Notes: generated by a model from the letters alone, not told the origin. Shown: positions 1 through 10,320, counted from the stretch's first letter. The stretch: DNA of 11,547 nucleotides from Entamoeba invadens IP1 (GCF_000330505.1 NW_004191732.1:156835-168381); one strand, 5' to 3'. Numbers and translations are program-made.

Positions 1-1428
1 TTTCTTGTAAATCACATCCAATACCTTTCTCACATGAGTTGAAATGAGCTGACCTCGTTGAGCTGTTTCAGTTCGCAAAAAATTGGCGTTGCTTACTTCT
101 TTTATCCAAACAGCCAACGCGGTCTCAACAGTGGTATCGGATACAACAACATCAGTATTGCTCAAACTTGAAGTAGAAAAAGCACTTTGAACACAACTTT
201 GACCTTGGTTAAACGTTTTGACAACACACTTGATGCTTGGAAATACTGCTGATGATGTTGTGGCAAACTTTTTCAGCAAACCAAAGAAACACAAGTCCAA
301 AGGTTGCATGACGTGACTCGCATGTGGTTCAAGAAAGTGAAAGTAGATGTTGTTGGAGTTAAAAGCTGATTCCAACGTCTGGTCTAAATGCCCAGAGAAG
401 TTATCCATTATGATGACTGCAATTTCTCTTGGATCAAGCTTTAGTTCTTCTCTTCTTATTATAACATAATTCAACACCTTTTCATACATCCACGTTTTGA
501 ATATCAATTTATTAACAAATCCTGTTTTTGTATAATAAAACGATGCCTCCGGGTATTCAGCAACAAGTGATTCTTCGAAATAAACATTGGGAACAACGAT
601 TGCTGGTGTGATAAAATGCCCATCGGCTGAAATGAGAGCTACAATTGTGCTTCTTTTTGCGTTGCGTTGAATACCGACTTTGACATCTCTTCGATCTTTT
701 GTGAAAACTTTTACCTTTTGCTGATCCGCCCACTCGTTAAATCCCACTTCGTCGATGTTAAACACTAAAGAAGAATGTGTACCATTAAAATTAACTGAAA
801 AAGATATGTAATTTGAAATAATATTGAAATAATTAGTTTCGACTCTGTCCAAATCCTCAGTCTTTGCAATTGCAGTACCATAACCATGACACGCTTTCAC
901 GTGTTTGATAATACCCTTTGAAGTCACGTCGAATGTATCATCAAAACTCTGACATAAAACATCAATCATCCACGGAGTAACACTCATTTTGTTTAACTCG
1001 CAGTAATTCAATAACGCAGATATTGCTGTATCCATTGTTTCGGTGAATTTTGTTTTGTGATTTGGTTGTTGTTCCTTTTGTTTTAAATGAGTTGAAATTG
1101 ATGATTTGGACAATCCAAACAATATACCAATTGATTCTAAATTCAATTTGTAGCGATGGTGGATGAATTTGATTTGTTCGATTTTCGTTTGCAAGCCAAA
1201 TGCTGTCATGTCGATGTTTTTGAAGACAGTTTTCGCTTCTTCAATTGATTTTTTTGAATGATCTTTGTGCTTTTCTTCAAATTTGATGTTTTCTTCCATG
1301 GTTCCTTTGTCTATTGATGGGTATCTCTGGTTTTTGGTTTTCAGTGGTTTATAAGGTTTGATGTATTGTCCACTTTTAACAATCTGATTCACTGAATCAA
1401 TAAATGTTTGTGGTCGTTGCTGTAACAT
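1..1428 (-). CDS. pogo/CENP-B-like DDE transposase, C-terminus beyond window edge
   Basis: The minus strand is open for 476 codons from an ATG at 1428, with an in-frame TAA just upstream at 1435-1437, and it continues past base 1. Residues about 77-120 form a helix-turn-helix (core LESIGILFGLSKSSISTHLK), expected to bind the transposon ends. The catalytic core carries FNIDEVGF (D226, codon 751-753), IIMDNFSGH (D342, codon 403-405) and HASHVMQPLD (D378, codon 295-297). This gives a DD35D triad and the QPLD signature of the pogo/Tigger/CENP-B branch (DDE_1) of the Tc1/mariner superfamily. Such nuclear enzymes cut and paste their element at TA sites. No stop or frameshift interrupts it, so the copy is recent or maintained. 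The visible length already matches a nearly complete family member, and only a C-terminal tail should be missing. A domesticated CENP-B-type protein is the alternative, but transposase is favoured. Superfamily assignment is secure; subfamily is less so. Confidence 0.88.
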   Translation of the reverse strand, partial: MLQQRPQTFIDSVNQIVKSGQYIKPYKPLKTKNQRYPSIDKGTMEENIKFEEKHKDHSKKSIEEAKTVFKNIDMTAFGLQTKIEQIKFIHHRYKLNLESIGILFGLSKSSISTHLKQKEQQPNHKTKFTETMDTAISALLNYCELNKMSVTPWMIDVLCQSFDDTFDVTSKGIIKHVKACHGYGTAIAKTEDLDRVETNYFNIISNYISFSVNFNGTHSSLVFNIDEVGFNEWADQQKVKVFTKDRRDVKVGIQRNAKRSTIVALISADGHFITPAIVVPNVYFEESLVAEYPEASFYYTKTGFVNKLIFKTWMYEKVLNYVIIRREELKLDPREIAVIIMDNFSGHLDQTLESAFNSNNIYFHFLEPHASHVMQPLDLCFFGLLKKFATTSSAVFPSIKCVVKTFNQGQSCVQSAFSTSSLSNTDVVVSDTTVETALAVWIKEVSNANFLRTETAQRGQLISTHVRKVLDVIYKK

Positions 1429-1647
1429 ATTGTTTTATTGAGATTTTGTGTTTCTTTGTTAAAAATTATTGTTTTGTTAAATATTTTTTCCATTTATTTA
1501 TAAATCGAAATTGTATGATAGAAGTTCTGCAATACCGTTTTAATATAAAAATAATTTTATTAAAATCAAAAAATATTTTAGTAAAAACAATTTACATTTT
1601 TATGTTTTTTAATTAGTTTTGACAATAGTTTTTATTTAATTTTTTTA

Positions 1648-1693
1648 TAGTCGAAACCATAGTCCCAGTCGAATCTGTAGTTCCACATCTGTA
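1648..1693 (-). repeat. Candidate terminal region of the pogo-like transposon
   Basis: This GC-richer island lies about 220 bases upstream of the transposase ATG. On the minus strand two CAG trinucleotides directly follow TA: one element end would be at 1677 (TA at 1678-1679), the other at 1691 (TA at 1692-1693). Tc1/mariner-superfamily ends commonly start CAG next to a TA target duplication. The heptamer TTCGACT also occurs twice here on the minus strand, as a transposase-binding repeat might. The partner end lies outside the window, so this is a prediction only. Confidence 0.22.
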
Positions 1694-2226
1694 TATTATA
1701 AAAACACTTTTTTTCATAAGTTTGTATTATTAACAACCAAAAATTGTGCGAATTGGTTCTTTATTAAAACAGATTAACAATAAATATCATAAGCATGCCA
1801 TATACATCGAACTCACATTCCGAATACATGAAGTATCTACTTAATTAAATTTATAATAATTATTAATACAAATCACACATATAAATTGATATGTTTTTTT
1901 TTTCAAAAAGATAAAATATAAGCGATCTCAAATGTTATTTAAAATCAGTGTTTTAGTGTTATTTTATAAATATATTTATTATACTATACTATTTATGATA
2001 TAAATATATAATGAAATAATTGAAATGTTAAGAATTTTTTTGGTAAAAAAGTTTTAAAAATGAACTCACATCTAGGAGATTTTTTTGAGATGTTATATAA
2101 TATTATTATTTAGTCTATTATTAATAAAATTATTATTCTTAAAAAATATAAATTGCTTCAATACTAATTAAATTTTGTCTTATACAGTTTTAACCAATTA
2201 ATATTTGAATGTTATTAATTTAAACT

Positions 2227-2237
2227 AATTGAATTCA
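2227..2237 (+). promoter_or_regulatory. Initiator-like motif (AATTGAATTCA) before TMK start codon
   Basis: AATTGAATTCA lies 16 bases upstream of the ATG at 2254. Entamoeba genes typically have very short 5' leaders and an initiator resembling AAAAATTCA, so both sequence and spacing fit. The very AT-rich setting makes chance matches easy. No convincing upstream GAAC or GTATTTAAAG-type box was identified. Confidence 0.35.
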
Positions 2238-2253
2238 AAAACCATATTAATTT

Positions 2254-5200
2254 ATGAACCCGTTTTGTTTATTAATCATACAGTTATTGGTTTTGTGTGT
2301 TGTTAAATCTTCTGGCACAATAAATTGTGGAAATGGTTATTATGAATGGGATTCGGGTTGTGAGGAGTGTTTGCCTGGTTACTTCTGCCCAAATGGCAAT
2401 AATTTTTATCCGTGTCCACCAGGAACTTATTCAGAATTTGAAGGATCCAAAAATGCGATAATTGTAAAGAAGGTTTCTATTCAAAGGAAAAATCTTCTGT
2501 TTGTACTTCGTGTGTTTCAGAGACTTGTGCATCGTGTGATAGAAAAACTGGTATTTGTATTGCCTGTCGTTCAGGAAGTGGGTTTATTTCAAGCATCAAA
2601 TGTGAAAAGTGTATACCTGGTTATTATTCACCAGGAGGAACTGTTTCATGCTCCCAATGTGCCCCAAATTATTATTCATTTCTCGGATCTACAAGTTGTT
2701 CTGCTTGTGATTCGTTGTGTGCGAATTGTAGCCAAACCAACGGAAATTGTCTTTCTTGTTATAAAGGGTCTCGATTATCCGAAGGTAAATGTGTAGTATG
2801 CCAAGCAGGTACATTTCAAAATGGAGACAATTGCTATCCATGTAGTGGTGATAATAATTATTCTCTTGTAAATAGTACAGAGTGTACCAAATGTTCTAAT
2901 TGTACAACATGTGAAAGACAAACTGGTCAGTGCACTTCATGTAAAGTAGGATATACCGTAAATAATGGTTTGTGTTCTATCTGTGCAAGTGGTACATTTT
3001 ACTATAAAACAGAGAAAATGTGTCAAAATTGTCCCAAAGGAACATATTCATCATTACCAGGAAGTCTAAATTGTTCAGAATGTCCAATTGGCTTTTACTC
3101 TGACAATGAAGGAGCATCATCATGTAAAAATTGTGACGATTCATGCAGTGAAAACCAGTGTGCTAAAGACAGCGGATATTGTGTTTCATGTCCAGTGGGT
3201 AGTATCAAAAATACAAAAATATGTTCAGTTTGCAGTGGAGGGACTTTTGCAAATATGAAAACAAACACGTGTGATAATTGTCCAGCTGGAACTTATTCAA
3301 AAGAAAGTTCAACGGAGTGCACATCATGTGAAGAGAACACTTATTCACTAGAAAAATCAGAAACATGTACTTTATGTAGTAATACATGTAAAACGTGCGA
3401 TAAAACAAATGGAAAGTGTTCAAATTGTATTGATGGGTACGGCTTGGATAGTTCAAAAAATTGTTTGATTTGTACAATTGGTACTTTTTCTTTGGATTCT
3501 AAATGTACCGAATGTGATGATGGCTTTTATCAAAACAAAGATGGACAAAATACTTGTAAACAGTGTAACTCATCTTGTTCTTCTTGTAATAAAATTAATG
3601 GGAAATGTTTTAATTGTAAAGCTGGATATGGTTACTACGATGGTCAATGTACACTTTGTGGTGAAAATCAATATTCACTTAATGGAACTTCTCGATGTTT
3701 GCCATGTCCAATTGATTGTAATAATTGTAGTCGAGAAAGTGGAGTGTGTACTTCATGTCAACCTGGATACAAGGAGACAACAAACGGATTATTCAAAAAA
3801 TGTGTTTCTTGTTCTTCAAATAACAATTGTTTTTCTTGTGATTCAAACGAAAATGAATCACAAAAAGAATGTGCCGAATGTTCAAGTGGATATTACTTAG
3901 ACGATAACACGTGTTTGACATGCGCAAATATACCTTCATGTGTTGAGTGTTCAACAACTAAAAAAGAGTGTTATTCATGTGATAATGATTTAATAACAGA
4001 TGGAACTCAATGTATTTCTTGTGATACAGGAAAAGTAAAAACAAACAAAAAAAACATGTTTTGAATGTTATCTTGTAATTGAAAAATGTCAACTTTGTGA
4101 ATATAACAACGGAAGTCCAATTTGTTCAATGTGTTATACTCCTTATGTTGTTGAAAATGAAAAATGTGTTTTGTCATATTCAAATTCGACTCATTTTGAT
4201 TATGAAACAAAATCTGCAATATCCAATGATATCGGGTGCCTCCTTCAAGTAAATTCTTCGTGTTTTTCTTGTGATATAAATGATTATTTACATGAAGAGA
4301 TGTGCGGAGATAAAGATACAAATTGCCACAAATACTCTAAAACAACTTGTGAAATATGTGAATCTAATGTCATAACAACAAATGGAAATTGTTCATTAAA
4401 GGAAGAATGCAAATATCAATTAACTCAAAATGAGAACAAAACTTGTTTGATATGTAACAATAACACGGGTTGTGGACTTATTGTTACAAATTGTAAATAT
4501 ACACAAAATGAGTTTTGTTATTTAGCAAATCAAAATTATTACACAACTTATGAAAAATTTGGTCAAACCAAATTATGTGAAAATGCAGAAATTTGTCGAA
4601 TGGAAAATGGCGAATTGGTCGACTTCGTTTGCAAAGAAAATTTAGTGTTAACTTCAAATCAAAAATGTGTAACAGATTCAAAGTGTCAAATAATAAGAGG
4701 AAGTGACTGTGTCGAGTGTATAACAGGCAATCACATGAATAATAATGTTTGTATTGATAATGACATCGATTGCTTAATTCAAAACAAAGACATGTGTATT
4801 TCATGTAACAACAAAATAACAATTGAAGGGAAATGTGTTTCGATTGATTCAATTCAATGCAAAGAATTTAATGATAATATATGTAAATCATGTGAAGAAA
4901 CTTATTATAAAAACGTTGAAGGGTGTGTAACTAAAAAGGGAAAATATGAAAATTGCCAATTTGTCGATGTAGTTTATGAAACTTGTAATGAGTGCATCAC
5001 ACCATATCTTCTAGTTGAAAATTTGTGTGTAAAAGATACAACAACTGTTAATTCTTTTTTTAAAACAAATACTGAATATAATGACAATTGTATTGAAAGA
5101 AGTTCCAAAGGGTGTTTGAGATGTTCTGGTGGATATCACATAATAAATTCTATTTGCATTATTTGCAAATCCCCCTGCTCTTATTGTTCTAATGAAACGT

Positions 5201-7089
5201 ATTGTACAAAATGTGGTAAATATTCATATGCAACAAATGGAAAATGTGTTGAAATAAATGATTTATTGAGTACTTGTGATGTGATGATGTCAACATACGA
5301 CGGGTGTGTTGCTTGCAAAGATGGGTATATGCGATCCTCAGATGGTAAGAAATGTGACAAGTGTGATGTATCATGTAAAACGTGTTCGAACGATGGGAAT
5401 TGTTTTATTTGCAATGACATGTATTATAGAACTCCAAACAATATAACAAAATATTGCAATCCACAAGATGAACTTATAAATTGTTTGAATAAAACGACAA
5501 ATGGGTGCATATTATGCGAAGGTGGTTTTGCACTAAAAGACAATTTGTGTTACAAATGCGGTGAAAATTGCACTTCATGTATTACCATTACCGAGTGTTT
5601 GGATTGTGCAAATGACAACATTCTTATTGATTTTAAATGTGTTCATTTTACACAAATAAGTAATTGTATATCATCACAAAACTCCGTTTGTACAAAGTGC
5701 TCAGATGGATATGAATTAAGTAGCGACAAACTAGAATGTGACAAATCGTTTAATTATTGGTTGGTAATTATATTACCAGTAGCATGTGTTATATTGATAC
5801 TTCTAATTATTATATCATCGATAATAATTGTTATGATTATAGTCAACAAAAGTGAAGAAAAATCGATAACTAAAAATCTCTGTATATTCAAAATGAACCG
5901 TTCTAATATAGTAATGACAAAAATGGGTGACGATGTTCTTTCAAACAAACAAGAAATATCATTTGGAGATCAAAACGACGAAATTGATATTGGAGTTGAA
6001 ACTCGTGAATTGCTGTGTGTTGGAAACGGTTCTAAGAGTCGTTTAAAAGTTCAAATTTCAACAAAAACAGATACAAATAAATACACGATCAGAACTGAAC
6101 CACAAATTGTTACTCTTAAATGTGGTTTTGCATGCGAATTTGAAATATTTTTAACACCATATTGCACTATGCAACTAATAGATGAAATTATAATAATTGC
6201 ACTTGATTTGACAACAGGCAAACAAAACACAACTTCAATTAAAATAACAGCACAAACAAAGAACTCCACACGACTGGATTATGATGAAATAATAGAAGAA
6301 AAGAAACTTGGCGAAGGGTCATTTGGAATCGTGTATCAAGGGACTTATAGAGGAAATGTCGTTGCTATAAAAAAGATGAAACAAATAACAAACGAAACAA
6401 ATAAACTCTCTGAATTTGAAAAAGAAGTTGAAATGTTGGACAAATTTCGAAGTGAGTATATTGTCCACTTTTATGGAGCTGTTTTAATACCAAATAAAAT
6501 ATGTATGGTCACTGAATTTGCACATTTTGGAAGTTTGCAAGACTTGATTCTAAATGTAAATAATGAACAAATTAAAATGAATATGCGACTTAAAATGATT
6601 TTAGATGCTTCTGAGGGGATTTTATATCTTCATGAAAATGGGATATTACATAGAGACATCAAGCCAGACAACATTTTAGTATTTTCACTTGACTTAAACG
6701 ATAAAGCAAATGCAAAACTAACTGATTTTGGGAGTGCAAGAAACATTAATTTACTAATGACAAACATGACATTTACAAAAGGTATTGGAACACCAAAGTA
6801 TATGGCGCCTGAAATATTGGAAGGTTTAAAATATACAAAAAGCTCAGATGTGTTTTCTTTTGGAATTACTATGTATGAAGTGTTTGGGTGGTGCGACGCA
6901 TATCCAAAACAATCATTTAAATTTCCATGGAAAATAGCTGAGTTTGTTATGTCCAAAAAACGTCTTGTTAAAAAAGAAAGCATCCCAGATGGTCTGTTTG
7001 TATTAATACAAAACTGTTGGAAGCACAACAAAACTGAGAGAATTGGAATCAAAGAAGTAACAAATATACTTGAAAAAAAAAGATTTTAA
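2254..7089 (+). CDS. Transmembrane Cys-rich receptor kinase (TMK), two frameshifts
   Basis: Predicted type I plasma-membrane receptor kinase of the Entamoeba TMK family, about 1,611 residues when read 2254-2453, 2451-4050 and 4051-7089 across two A-run frameshifts. The ATG at 2254 is chosen because it starts a good signal peptide (MNPFCLLIIQLLVLCVV, about residues 1-20). An ectodomain of more than 1,100 residues follows. It begins with GCC2/ephrin-receptor-like repeats (CPPGTYS type) alternating with furin-like CxxC modules ending CxxGY, continues with looser CxxC repeats (about 4130-5100), then regular furin-like modules up to 5740. The membrane helix is at 5755-5844 (residues 1168-1197). 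The cytoplasmic side has a beta-rich MSP/ASH-like segment (about 1243-1337), then a TKL/Ser-Thr-like kinase (about 1348-1608). The kinase has GEGSFG (from 1353), VAIK Lys1373, alphaC Glu1391, HRDIKPDN Asp1468, DFG Asp1491, APE Glu1520, helix-F Asp1532 and Arg1596, so it should be catalytically competent. Ligand unknown. It could be a young pseudogene, or the shifts could be sequence errors. Confidence 0.9.
2449..2453 (+). other. Frameshift site 1 in TMK (A5 run)
   Basis: Upstream, frame 1 encodes the signal peptide and first Cys-rich module up to EFEGSK. From 2451 the Cys-rich pattern continues only in frame 3 (KCDNCKEGFYS), and frame 1 degenerates into a cysteine-poor shadow. One missing A in this run (A6 to A5) explains the change, since EGSKKCDNC would be a normal module junction. 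The downstream frame has no stop from 2451 to the TGA at 4062-4064. Confidence 0.85.
4047..4054 (+). other. Frameshift site 2 in TMK (A8 run)
   Basis: The middle frame encodes CDTGKVKTNKK and then hits TGA at 4062-4064. The Cys-rich pattern resumes in frame 1 as KTCFECYL from 4051 and stays open to the kinase terminus at 7089. One extra A (A7 to A8) explains the change. It exactly reverses the earlier shift, so the signal peptide and the kinase lie in the same overall frame. Confidence 0.85.
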
Positions 7090-7091
7090 TT
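7087..7091 (+). terminator. Possible TAATT polyadenylation motif at TMK stop
   Basis: TAATT overlaps the TAA stop of the TMK. Entamoeba 3' ends usually carry a TAWTT-type motif very close to the stop codon, with very short 3' UTRs. The match is short and lies in AT-rich sequence, so support is modest. Confidence 0.3.
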
Positions 7092-7262
7092 AATGAAATA
7101 TTGCAATATTATTTATAAACGTGTGCATTTTTAATACGATATTAACATAAGCAAGTAAACTGTTTGAGCTTTTTTGTGAAAAGGTGGAAATTGGATTCGT
7201 TTAATTGATTATTATATTTTAGAACAATCGAAAAAATTCAAAAACACAAAATCAATTAGTTT

Positions 7263-8699
7263 TCATATAATTGAAACGGTTTTACAAAGCCAATTTCCGC
7301 ACTTACCACATGTCCAAATTGGTATATTCTTGCTGCAAAAGTGACACACAAAAAATGTTTTTATATAAAGGCTATCGGCTTTACATGTTATACAACATCC
7401 ATATTGTTTTTTTTGCCAAAACTTGTAAAATACAAAATCAGAAAGTCGAATATCAATATTTAATTTGTCTTTGTTAGGTTTCACTTTCCTTTGTTATTTT
7501 TGTTATTTTTCTATTTTTTATAAAGTCTGCGACATATTGGCTGGCCATTAGAAACAAATATTGTTAATATAATTTTCCACATCTTGGTGTTTTATTTTCC
7601 ACACCACAAATACAACATGCACACATAAATTTAACAAAAACCAAAAATAAGAGACTGCCCATTTTTGAAGTTTTTTGTGGTATGAGAGGAACGGATTTTA
7701 TCAATATATCTTCTTCTCTTTTCATTATGTTATACTCAAATATCGTTTATTAAAATCTTTGTATTTATATCAATTACAATTTTCCATTTTTTGTTGTTAC
7801 AAGACAAATTCGTTGTTTATTTTTTGTAACCTAACATAAACCATTTTAAATTTGGATGACGAAAAGAACACATCGATCTTCTAAATTTTTTACCTGAATC
7901 TTTTGTAAATTTTGAAATGTATTTTCTGAAATGTCCAAATAAAATCAACTTTATGATTTTGTTTTAAAAAACAATCGATGAGTATCAATGTTCGAAAGTT
8001 AATCAAATCAAACAGTTCACTAATAGCAACATCTTTTTGTTTTTTATTGTTGTTTTTATTGTCAAAATGAATGTTTTAAAATAATAGCTTGAGACTGTAT
8101 TCAAAAAATATTGCAATATAAATTGGTAATTATTCTGTAATATACAATTCATGAAATTTTTATTGACATCGTCATTGATCGCCTCCTTTATTGAAACCGA
8201 AAGAAAAACATTTATCTCGTTTGGTTTCGCATTTTTCCAAAAGCACAAAAACTTGTAAGATGTATATTTGTTAATATAATCAATAACAATTTTAAGACAA
8301 TTGGCATCAAACAAAATGTTGAAAAAACAAGTTGTCTTTCTGTATTATTATTTTTGGTTTGCCGGATTTGTCTTGGTAAAAACAACCATTTCCAATATCA
8401 ACAAACTGAAATGTAATTCTTTCAACATTTCAACCAATCTAGGTCATTACACGAATGGGGTACTTATGTATTTCTCATTTGTCTTTTTTTGTGTTTGCTG
8501 AAGATGTTTTTGTAGCGAGTTTTTTATGTGTTATATATTTTATTTATCGTTCTCATTGAAATTAAGTTTCGAAAATTCGACTTAAATATTCGGTACTTTC
8601 ACAATTTAAGAGGTCTTTATTTTTATCGTCAATAAAAATTGCATCTTCAAAGCAGTTGTCATAAATGAAAAAGTCATTTTTATTTGAAGTTCTATATAG
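7263..8699 (-). pseudogene. Decayed minus-strand coding remnant, probably piggyBac-like transposase
   Basis: Several open blocks lie in N-to-C order on the minus strand but in different frames, separated by stops. From 8699 to 8565 there is an acidic block (DFFIYDNCFEDAIFIDD...). From 8338 to 8003 there is a block starting TTCFFNILFDANCLKIVIDY and continuing INKYTSYKFLCFWKNAKPNE then INVFLSVSI. This follows the piggyBac N-domain pattern of F-x-LFF followed by TNxY, W and EIxxFL. From 7963 to about 7820 a block includes FRHPNLKWFMLGYKK. From 7740 to 7564 a block includes FEYNIMKREED and ACCICGVENK. From 7484 to 7263 a Cys-rich tail ends VCHFCSKN, IPIWTCGKCGNWLC. An acidic start and a C-terminal CxxC/CxxxxC zinc-binding tail are typical of piggyBac transposases, which number about 550-600 residues when intact. 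No intact start or continuous frame remains. The coding nature is fairly convincing; the piggyBac name is inference from pattern, and TTAA-flanked ends were not identified. Confidence 0.5.
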
Positions 8700-9314
8700 T
8701 TTAAAACACAAAAAAGAAAAAATGTTATATTTTTTTAAAATAAACTTGATAAATTATATACAGTTATAACTTTGTAAGGTTTGTGTTTAAATATAAATAA
8801 AAAATAATGTTTTGCATATATAGTCATTTGATTAAGGTAATTTGTAACGTTGTCTAATGTTTTTTTAAACGTTATAATCTGAATATTTATGGTTTTTTCT
8901 AAAAGACGACATTTGAGGAACATACAACATTTAAATCTTACAAAATACGGATAGCTGAATTAACAGAAACGATTAAAAATGAAGACCAGAATAATTACTA
9001 CAATTGAATATCAAGCAAATTTTATACGATAAAACGGGCAATATATTAATAAATGTGTAATTTTCTTATTATTTAGTCTTAAAAAACTGTTATTTTTCAT
9101 GATGTAATAATTGAGTGTGTTGTATAAAGTACGAATAAACAATAGCTTAAAGCGAGCTATAATTGTAAGTTTGTTATTATTTGTTATTATTTAATTATAA
9201 AATATTTTTTGTTCTAGCTTGTTTAACTTCAACACAGCAATTAAATTAAACTGATCATTATAGTTTTCAAATAAGTCATTGTAGTTTTTTTTTATTTATT
9301 CGGTTGATTTGATA

Positions 9315-9345
9315 AGTCACTTTTTGTTCAGCATTAAAAGTGACT
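9315..9345. repeat. Inverted repeat, 10-bp stem
   Basis: AGTCACTTTT at 9315-9324 is perfectly complementary to AAAAGTGACT at 9336-9345, with an 11-base loop. It is not followed by features of a bacterial-type terminator and lies far from either gene. The AAGTGACT portion matches the tips of the inverted-repeat element at 10321-11014, so it may be a relic of a related element; chance is also possible. Confidence 0.4.
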
Positions 9346-10250
9346 CACGCGATAAATGAAAATAAAGTAAAGAGTAAATAAATTATTGTAACATTTGACA
9401 TCTAGTAAATGATTGATAACTATTAAACGTATTTAACAATAAAAAATAAATTAATATCAAAACATAACTTTGCATCAAATGGGTATTAACAGATTAAACA
9501 GCTTAAATGATTGATTAAGAGTTTCATATTTTATAGTTTTTTTATATTTTATATAAAAAATAGCGTGTTCATTAACTCGCCGACGTACCTAATCCCCAAC
9601 AAACCAATACTGTTAAAAAGAGCAATGTTTTTGTTTTTTTGAAAAAAATTATATTATACAGTGTAGTTCAATTATAGTAAAATGAAAACGGAATAACGAG
9701 TTCAAATTGTGAACTAAAAAACAAATAAATTGCGAAAAAAATGAAAAAAAATATAAAATTTCATGACAATAACGTAAAAAATGGCAAAATAACAATATTG
9801 GTAAAATGCAATAACATTTATTCCAAAACAAACAAATATGTTTTTTATACATAAAACAAAAAAAACAATTGGGTTTGAGTTGAAAATAAAATACAAATTG
9901 CAAAAGTAACATGAAAACAACAGTAATAATTGATGTAAACATATAAAACTATTGTACACAACAGTCTTTATTAAAAAAATAAAACTTTTTAAAAAACCCA
10001 TTATATTAACTGCGTATTATTTAGGACAAACAGTACGATGTAGCAAGATTTTTAAACGTTTTTTTCTGTCTATAATTTATTTTTATCATCTCTTGGTATT
10101 TACTATATTGTGACTAAGTTTTTGAAACGTGTTTATCAAATAATTATAATAAACAAGCAATAATTAAAACGGTTTAAGTGTCAAATATATTATCACTTTT
10201 AACATCAATTTCCCTCCATTACAAATAATCCACATATTTTTATATTGTTG

Positions 10251-10267
10251 TCTGACTTCTTGTCAGA
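10251..10267. repeat. Small perfect hairpin (6-bp stem, 5-base loop)
   Basis: TCTGAC at 10251-10256 pairs with GTCAGA at 10262-10267 around TTCTT. It lies about 50 bases outside the left end of the inverted-repeat element. No function can be assigned. Confidence 0.3.
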
Positions 10268-10320
10268 TATATGGACTGTTTAACCAATTGTTTGTTGTTT
10301 ACTCTTGATATTTTGATGTA

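Larger units (their letters stand above)
1429..2253. other. AT-rich intergenic region between divergent transposase and TMK genes
   Basis: No convincing gene is seen on either strand. The stretch separates two divergently transcribed genes, so it must hold both promoters and probably one end of the transposon. It is dominated by A/T runs and imperfect TA repeats (for example around 1960-2010). The only compositional exception is a GC-richer island at about 1648-1693. A 70-codon open frame at 1404-1616 lacks any recognisable feature and overlaps the transposase start, so it is treated as chance. Confidence 0.6.
8700..10318. other. AT-rich non-coding DNA, no gene recognised
   Basis: No convincing gene, RNA gene or tandem array is seen. 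Open frames on the minus strand at 8735-8923 and 9649-10001 are Phe/Ile/Cys/Tyr-rich translations of A- and T-runs, with no domain pattern. TTGTTATTAT repeats directly once near 9170. Two hairpins (9315-9345 and 10251-10267) are listed separately. The tract separates the transposase fossil from the inverted-repeat element. Confidence 0.55.

Noticed and set aside
2454..2796. Continuation of the first TMK frame after the A5 run (about 114 open codons).
   Set aside because: It is the shadow of the Cys-rich frame: TGT codons read one base off give Val/Leu-rich protein. The cysteine periodicity continues in frame 3 instead.
4030..4070. A spliced intron as explanation for the frame changes in the TMK.
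   Set aside because: No Entamoeba-type donor (GTTTGT or GTAAGT-like) with a TAG acceptor sits at either junction, and the protein pattern is continuous if a single base is added or removed.
3205..7052. Several antisense or overlapping open frames within the TMK (for example 3205-3477 minus, 3478-3900 plus, 4484-4852 minus, 6630-7052 minus).
   Set aside because: They overlap a well-supported receptor kinase and show no domain, signal or start context of their own.
7271..7477. Plus-strand frame of 68 codons after the TMK.
   Set aside because: It is antisense to the Cys-rich minus-strand block; the CxxC spacing on the minus strand is the more protein-like reading.
8301..8501. Small plus-strand frame of 66 codons.
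   Set aside because: It lies opposite the better-supported minus-strand transposase remnant, starts at a non-ATG codon and has no recognisable motif.
9649..10001. Two overlapping minus-strand frames, rich in Phe, Cys, Ile and Tyr, resembling membrane proteins.
   Set aside because: They are translations of A-runs, lack a convincing helix pattern or start context, and overlap in two frames, as expected from low-complexity sequence.
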